This document shows positions 41,179-45,746 of a stretch of 45,746 bases of DNA, in pieces. The notes under the pieces were generated by a model. The model was not told the DNA's origin, ran no database searches, and worked only from the letters and a program-made list of their open reading frames with translations. The number at the start of each line of letters is the position of its first letter. Within the stretch, counting starts at the first letter, position 1. The DNA comes from Bacillota bacterium (GTDB lineage: Bacteria; Bacillota; Sulfobacillia; Sulfobacillales; Sulfobacillaceae): assembly GCA_021795465.1 (NCBI GenBank), contig JAJYPK010000008.1, positions 1 to 45,746 of the forward strand, written 5' to 3'. The position numbers and the translations under genes are program-made.

Positions 41179-42543
41179 ATGAGCGATTTTGCTGAGACGG
41201 CGCCCGCAACCATTGCGGCCCGGTTGGACCGCTTGCCGCCCACCCACTACTTCCGTCGCTTTGTCACCTTGATTTCCATGGGCGGATGGTTTGAGTTTTA
41301 TGACCTCTTCATGGCAGGGTACGTGGGGGCAGCCCTGTTGTCGGCTAAAATCTTCACTCTGGCCGATCTCACCTTGTTTATTTCTCTCGGTTTCGCCGGT
41401 ATGTTCGTCGGCACGATTGGCTTTGGCCTCATCAGCGACCTTTGGGGCCGGAAAACTGTCTTCACGTTTTCTCTGATTCTGTATTCGGTATTTGTGGCAC
41501 TGATGGCGCTGTCGCCCTCGGTGGGGTGGATTTTAGCCTTTCGCACGCTGTCGGGGATTGGCATTGGAGCCCAACTGGTCGTGATCGACACCTATATCAC
41601 GGAAGTGGTGCCGCATAACACCCGGGGCAAGTATATCGCCTTCAGTCAGGTTATTACCTATACTGCCGTACCCGTGGTTGCATTCGTGTCCTACCTGCTG
41701 GTGCCGACCCATTTCTTAGTGTCAGGCTGGCGCTGGGTGGTGTTGATTGGCGCGTTGGGGGCCCTCATCGTCTGGTTTATCCGCTTGCGGATTCCCGAGT
41801 CTCCCCGCTGGTATTCGCTGCATGGGCGGGTGGCCGACGCCGACGAGGCTATGAACAATATTGAGAAGAGCGTAATAGAAGAGACCCATGCTGCTTTGCC
41901 GGCTCCTCTGCCAGCTTTGCCAGAGATGACGTCGAAGAATCCTTTCCGCGAAATCTGGAAACCCGCATACCGGGGTCGTACCATCATGATGATGGTGTTT
42001 CAGTTCTTCCAGACGATTGGATTCTACGGGTTTGCGGCATGGGTGCCGACGTTGCTGCTTAAAGAAGGGTTTACTCTGCTGCACAGTTTGTTCTATACCT
42101 TCCTTATTGCCCTCATCAATCCGGTGGGCCCGTGGTTTGCCATGCTGGTGATTGAGCGGGTGCAGCGGAAGTGGTTGATTGTGATTGAAAGCTTGTCTAT
42201 CGGGGTCTTGGGCTTGCTGTTTGCCCATGTGAGAAGTCCGTTCCTGATTGTTTTAGTGGGAGTGGCAATTACCTTGTTCAACAATGCGTTTTCCGCAACG
42301 TTTCATGCCTACCAGTCAGAGCTGTTTCCCACCCGGGCCCGTTCTACCGGCATCGGCTTTACCTATAGCTGGAGCCGGTTAAGCGCGATGCTGACGGCGT
42401 TTTTGATTGCGGTGGTGCTCAAGCATTACGGCGTCAATGGTGTGTTTGTGACGATAGGGCTGGCGATGGCCATCGTGGCGATTACAATTGGATTTTTTGG
42501 CCCCCGGACCAATAACGTGCAGCTCGAAGCCATTTCGCAATAA
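41179..42543 (+). CDS. MFS transporter, organic-acid/sugar-porter type
   Basis: The 454-residue protein has 12 predicted membrane helices and starts at the ATG 41179 with AAAGAGGGGA upstream. The frame is open back to 41095, but that part is in the gap. GGWFEFYDLFMAGYVGAALL in helix 1, SDLWGRKTVFTFSL after helix 2 and RIPESPRWYSLHGR in the central loop are typical of the metabolite:H+ symporter and aromatic-acid:H+ symporter groups. In this operon it most likely imports the substrate degraded by the neighbouring enzymes. Confidence 0.9.
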   Translation: MSDFAETAPATIAARLDRLPPTHYFRRFVTLISMGGWFEFYDLFMAGYVGAALLSAKIFTLADLTLFISLGFAGMFVGTIGFGLISDLWGRKTVFTFSLILYSVFVALMALSPSVGWILAFRTLSGIGIGAQLVVIDTYITEVVPHNTRGKYIAFSQVITYTAVPVVAFVSYLLVPTHFLVSGWRWVVLIGALGALIVWFIRLRIPESPRWYSLHGRVADADEAMNNIEKSVIEETHAALPAPLPALPEMTSKNPFREIWKPAYRGRTIMMMVFQFFQTIGFYGFAAWVPTLLLKEGFTLLHSLFYTFLIALINPVGPWFAMLVIERVQRKWLIVIESLSIGVLGLLFAHVRSPFLIVLVGVAITLFNNAFSATFHAYQSELFPTRARSTGIGFTYSWSRLSAMLTAFLIAVVLKHYGVNGVFVTIGLAMAIVAITIGFFGPRTNNVQLEAISQ

Positions 42544-42564
42544 AGCGGGGGGAAGGTGACCCAG

Positions 42565-43653
42565 ATGGGACAGTGGACATTTACGGGAGGGCGGCAGTTG
42601 ACTGAAGCGGGGATTCGGCCCTTGACAGAGCTGAATGTCAGCATGGATGGGGCTGGTGACCAGCGTATTCGGCTTGGCGAACACATTATCGCCGTACCGG
42701 GTCTGGTCGACCTGCACGCCCATATTGACCGGGGAAGTGAAGACTCGGTGGGGATTCCCTGGGAATGGCTGAGGAAGTCGGGCGTTCACCATGCGGCCGA
42801 TGGCGGAACTTATGGCTGGGGCTCGTGGGATTCGGAACCGCTCCACTCTTCTGAGTCCATACGGTGGTGGGTGTCACTCTTGCCCGAAGGACTGAAGACT
42901 TTTCCCCAGGCGCCGAGGCTGCGGAAGGTGGTGCCTGACATGGCCGACCCCGCAGCTCACGCGTTCCACATGCCCCGGCACTTTGTGGGATTCAAGATCC
43001 GTCTGGGTCAGAATGACCGCGAGGATGACGAGGATCTCCTGCAGATTGGCCTGTTATGGTCGCACCATTTTCATGTTCCCCTGATGGTGCATTGGACTGG
43101 AACATTCTTGTCGACAGAGCTGGTGGCATCCAGTCTCCGGTCTGGTGATGTGCTGACGCACATCTATGCGCCTTTAACAGACGGTGAAACACTGGAAACA
43201 AGGGTCCGCGCTTTGGGTCGCGCCAGAGCTCAGCAGGTTGTACTGGACCTTGGCCATGGTCGCCATCATTTTTCCTGGAAAGTGTTTGCAGCGGCTCACG
43301 CAGCCGGTCTGGACCCTGACACCATTAGCACCGATGTGACGCGGTCCACGTGGCAGCAAGACCCGGTTGTAGATTTGCCGCACGTGCTGGGCCGGTGCCT
43401 CGCCGGGGGTATGCCGGTGGAAGCAGCCGTGAAAGCAGCGTCACTGACGCCAGCTGCCTATCTGCGTTTAGCGAAAGAGCACGCAAGTTGGGTCTTTTTG
43501 GGAATGCAGACTGCGCCCCGGGCATTGCCGGATGCGCTGGGGGAAGTGCTGACAGTGCCCGTTTTCTGGTCACCCGTGTTGATTATCATGAAAGAGGTGA
43601 TGCGCCTAATCGACCATCCCGATCTGAAATGGCAAGGGGCGCCAGGGGTGTAA
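42565..43653 (+). CDS. Metal-dependent amidohydrolase (dihydroorotase/adenine-deaminase-like)
   Basis: 362 residues from ATG 42565, spaced eight bases from GGGGGAAGG; a GTG at 42556 is too close to it. The amidohydrolase-superfamily metal sites are visible as PGLVDLHAHIDRG (HxH), a candidate bridging Lys in VGFKIRLG, MVHWTG, DVLTHIYAP, LDLGHGRHHFSW and the final Asp in DTISTDVTRS. The order resembles the EF_0837/dihydroorotase-like group with alpha-acetoxyamide hydrolase or ureidoacid activity. It is the last gene before a terminator and may release the acid that the CoA-transferase activates. Confidence 0.82.
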   Translation: MGQWTFTGGRQLTEAGIRPLTELNVSMDGAGDQRIRLGEHIIAVPGLVDLHAHIDRGSEDSVGIPWEWLRKSGVHHAADGGTYGWGSWDSEPLHSSESIRWWVSLLPEGLKTFPQAPRLRKVVPDMADPAAHAFHMPRHFVGFKIRLGQNDREDDEDLLQIGLLWSHHFHVPLMVHWTGTFLSTELVASSLRSGDVLTHIYAPLTDGETLETRVRALGRARAQQVVLDLGHGRHHFSWKVFAAAHAAGLDPDTISTDVTRSTWQQDPVVDLPHVLGRCLAGGMPVEAAVKAASLTPAAYLRLAKEHASWVFLGMQTAPRALPDALGEVLTVPVFWSPVLIIMKEVMRLIDHPDLKWQGAPGV

Positions 43654-43708
43654 TTTTACATCGGCCGCGTCAACCATTGCTGAACTTTTACCAGGCAAAA
43701 GCATCTTC

Positions 43709-43734
43709 AAGGCCCGCAGTGCCTGCGGGCCTTT
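43709..43734 (+). terminator. Terminator of the catabolic operon
   Basis: AAGGCCCGCAG (43709-43719) pairs perfectly with CTGCGGGCCTT (43723-43733) around a three-base loop and is followed by TTTG. It lies 56 bases after the amidohydrolase stop. The stem is symmetrical and could also work on the opposite strand. Confidence 0.8.
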
Positions 43735-44059
43735 GCAATTACACTCGTTCGGATGGAGATTTACCTTGGAGCGGATGTCAAAGGTCTCGTGTATAGCTTG
43801 ATAGAGGACCTCCAATGCCAGCGTCCAAACTGCAAGGCACATTGGCACAGAATCTCGCCATAGCCCGGGACTATTGATTCCCGGGTGGGATTGGGATGCA
43901 CGTGGCCAGCCCCGGCATCTTGATCAGATCTGATCATTAGGGAAGGAGCCTCGGTTTTTGGTGACTTTTGGCAAGGGTTGCCCGGGTATACAATTGAGTG
44001 AAGTTAGGTCTTGGCAACTTATTGGTATGCCCATGAGTGAACGAATATACCCTTCGCGT
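43735..44059. other. Intergenic region with two inverted repeats
   Basis: No gene is supported. CCCGGGA/TCCCGGG (43864-43885, eight-base loop) is a perfect hairpin. TGATCAGATCTGATCA at 43921-43936 is a 16-base perfect palindrome that could be an operator or part of a mobile-element end. A minus-strand frame across 43606-43848 has protein-like passages (WTLALEVLYQAIHETFDI) but no known relatives and overlaps the terminator. Confidence 0.4.
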
Positions 44060-44530
44060 CTAACCGTTGATGATTCGTGCCACCGACTTGAAGACTTGAA
44101 AATTGAGTGTCAACAGGGTGCGGAGCTTGGCGTGATGGCGACCACTGGGGTCGGCCAAGCCATCGACGAGGGCCTGTTTGAACGGCGCAAACTTCGGATA
44201 GTACCGTCCATGCAGACACCACCAGTACTCGCTGCATAGCTCGTCAGCCTTCGCAAACTTCGCGAGCCGTTCGATAAGGTTGAGATTAGGGGATTACGTC
44301 GGCAGCCAGAGCAACGTAATCTTGAGGCGTTCCGCCTCGGCCATTACGTAGGCATTGCGTGGATAACGGGCGTTGTCTAGAACCCAGGGTGATGGGCCGG
44401 CGGGTGAACTGCGCGGCAAGTTTATGGAGGAGTGTCACTACGCTCTCGCTATGATTTAGCGGTGGATCCCCGGTCGTCCTGCGCGGAAACCAATCGGTGA
44501 CGTAGGGATATGTTATACCCTATTTGGGCC
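44060..44530 (-). pseudogene. IS630-family transposase remnant
   Basis: Translated on the minus strand, this stretch gives the C-terminal half of a DDE transposase: VVTLLHKLAAQFTRRPIT, then after a one-base frameshift WVLDNARYPRNAYVMAEAER, then LKITLLWLPT, a TAA stop where the family has Tyr, and SPNLNLIERLAKFAKADEL continuing to a final stop at 44060. The second catalytic Asp (LDNARYP) and the Glu (NLIERL) of the IS630/Tc1 type are recognisable. The N-terminal half is missing; the frameshifted AraC gene begins there instead. The element is dead. Confidence 0.8.
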
Positions 44531-45339
44531 ATGCGAGACTTCTTACTTGGGAAGGGGAAACTCCATAATGAGATCTCATAGCCATCTCGAATCCCCGCAG
44601 GCTTCGAAATCCGCTCTCTTGAGCTACCAAATCAATGGACTTTGCTGTTCGGGATAGCTCGTCGATTGCGAATTCGAGTCGTAGGCGGACTAAATATCTA
44701 TGCGGCGATATCTCTTTTGCACGAAGAAAACAACGGAGCAATTGTGCAGGACTGCGATTCACCTCTCGAGCCATTTCATCTATAGTCCAAGCGTGAACAA
44801 GGTATTGTCGCAATCGCACACAGAGTTTTTCAATGGCCTCTTCATGTTGAAACCGAGGCTCCGCAGAGTTTGTGTCTTGCAACCACGAGATCCCTAGCTG
44901 CATGGACAACGATGCTAACAGCACAGACGATCCTGGAGCAGAAGCCAGTTTTGCCGCCTGATAGAGTCTATGTATCAGACTCCCTATGTTGCTCGATATC
45001 GCAGTGTACGCCCCCGACAAGCCCGGACCCATCGTCCTGCCAGGAAGCAACTAATTCGTTCCATACTTCCCGATCCATCGAAACGAGAACGACAACAGGT
45101 GCTTGTTTCATTACGTGGCGATGTTCCGTTCCCGGGGGGATAATTGTGATCGAGGAGACGGGGAGATCGCTCAATGTATTGCTACACGCTAAAGAATAAC
45201 CGTCGGTTATCGGCATAACCCACTGGATTCGATCATTATGGGAATGGCATTGACCCATTAGGCTTAAAGCCGTGTGCTCGAAAATCCCGGCAGATGTACT
45301 GCGGCCCTGGTCGATTCGGATCCAGATGTTCATGTGCAT
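44520..45339 (-). pseudogene. AraC-family regulator split by a frameshift
   Basis: Two overlapping minus-strand frames together make one AraC-type protein. The upstream frame (45339 to 44968) holds a cupin-like sensor part (HSHNDRIQWVMP, IIPPGTEHRHVM), and the downstream frame (from about 45050 to 44520) holds the DNA-binding part with two helix-turn-helix motifs (WTIDEMAREVNRSPAQLLRC, then IDLVAQESGFRSLRGFEMAM). A one-base shift between about 44990 and 45050 joins them. It is either an inactivated gene or a sequencing error. It stands next to an IS630 remnant, which favours decay. Confidence 0.75.
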
Positions 45340-45467
45340 TCTACCTCGACACTGGATGATAACTTTCGCATCGACGATGTTTTTCTTCGTCTCGTGATCA
45401 GAATATCATATATCCTTATAAAGGGACTCAATGACGTTCTGACGCAGAATGAAAGGGCGTATGAAGA

Positions 45468-45632
45468 ATGGAGATTGCTCCAGTAGAACTTGTCGGCGAA
45501 CGCGTCAAGTTGATTTCCATGCATGAGTCCCACGTTGAACTTCTCTATGAGGCGGGTACAGACCCCATAGGCGCTAACTTTAAACAAAATTGTTTGTACG
45601 TAAAGGATTTTTACCCAAGAGTCGCGAAGTAG
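45468..45632 (+). pseudogene. Truncated GNAT acetyltransferase N-terminus
   Basis: A 54-codon frame starts at the ATG 45468 with AAAGGG about ten bases upstream. MEIAPVELVGERVKLISMHE followed by SHVELLYEAGTDPI matches the beginning of RimJ/RimL-type GNAT acetyltransferases, which carry a hydrophobic strand, a basic residue and a helix in this order. The similarity then stops, and the frame ends after an AT-rich stretch containing the inverted repeat AAACAA/TTGTTT (45585-45598). The acetyl-CoA-binding part is absent. It is probably the stub of a gene cut by a rearrangement. Confidence 0.55.
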
Positions 45633-45685
45633 GACGGGAAGAAAATCCCATCCTATGGAGATGAATCGAGATGATGTCAGGGGAA

Positions 45686-45746
45686 ATGACAACAACCGAA
45701 ACAACGCCGTCGGAATTGGACAGCCAATGGGACATGCTGTTGCATT
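45686..45746 (+). CDS. Start of a gene leaving the right edge
   Basis: An ATG at 45686 preceded by AGGGGAA opens a frame to the edge (20 residues, MTTTETTPSELDSQWDMLLH). An ATG at 45671 is in the same frame. Composition is hydrophilic and protein-like, but there is too little to assign a family. Confidence 0.3.
   Translation, partial: MTTTETTPSELDSQWDMLLH

Noticed and set aside
43606-43848. An 80-codon minus-strand frame with some protein-like passages
   Set aside because: It overlaps the operon terminator and the end of the amidohydrolase gene, and has no ribosome binding site or recognisable family.
1-45746. CRISPR arrays, rRNA, tRNA, prophage or complete insertion sequences
   Set aside because: No regularly spaced repeats, rRNA signatures, full tRNA cloverleafs, phage structural genes or intact transposases were found on either strand.

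Overview
The window looks like chromosome of a Gram-positive (Firmicutes) bacterium of moderate to high GC. The evidence is a B. subtilis-like lpd-E1alpha-E1beta-E2 order, a YqjM-type old yellow enzyme, a YpjD-like MazG next to a BshB1-like deacetylase, FapA/DUF342, many GTG/TTG starts with strong GGAGG ribosome binding sites, and a c-di-GMP-I riboswitch. An acidophilic Sulfobacillus-type organism is my best guess. That is inference from overall gene style, not from a marker gene.

Layout. 1-4932 (minus): the start of a membrane protein leaving the left edge, then an operon of a heterodimeric ABC exporter and an EamA permease. 5059-17295 (plus): rlmH, an old yellow enzyme, a compact multi-hairpin RNA candidate, a MazG pyrophosphohydrolase, a BshB1-like deacetylase, gamma-glutamyltransferase, then a complete branched-chain 2-oxoacid dehydrogenase cluster (E3, two tandem E1alpha paralogues, E1beta, E2) followed by lipoyl synthase and octanoyltransferase, so the complex and its cofactor are made together. 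17348-21587: an ArsP/DUF318 permease divergent from a LysR regulator with a shared operator, then a VIT1/CCC1 metal transporter behind a Fur-like box, and a PhzF protein. 21618-23720 (minus): a class A penicillin-binding protein. 23900-30287 (plus): polyamine synthesis (pyruvoyl arginine decarboxylase, spermidine synthase, agmatinase), arginyl-tRNA synthetase with an eroded HIGH motif, a serine beta-lactamase-like hydrolase and a Ycf46-like AAA ATPase.

30305-35792 (minus) is the most unusual part. It is a signalling cluster with a stand-alone CheY-like receiver, FapA/DUF342, a c-di-GMP-I riboswitch in front of an unannotated 44-residue secreted peptide gene that ends in a strong terminator, a cytosolic NarL/DegS-type histidine kinase, a TPR protein with a degenerate HD-GYP domain, and an HNH nuclease. 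The riboswitch and terminator lie directly upstream of the kinase, so c-di-GMP may gate both the peptide and the kinase/TPR genes. Upstream of this cluster is a nitrilase-amidohydrolase fusion that has lost catalytic residues in both halves.

38254-43653 (plus) is a compact catabolic operon: IclR regulator, class III CoA-transferase, HMG-CoA-lyase-like enzyme, MFS transporter and dihydroorotase-like amidohydrolase, closed by a terminator. The right end (about 43.7-45.7 kb) is decaying accessory DNA: an IS630-type transposase remnant, a frameshifted AraC regulator, a truncated GNAT acetyltransferase and the start of a gene leaving the window.
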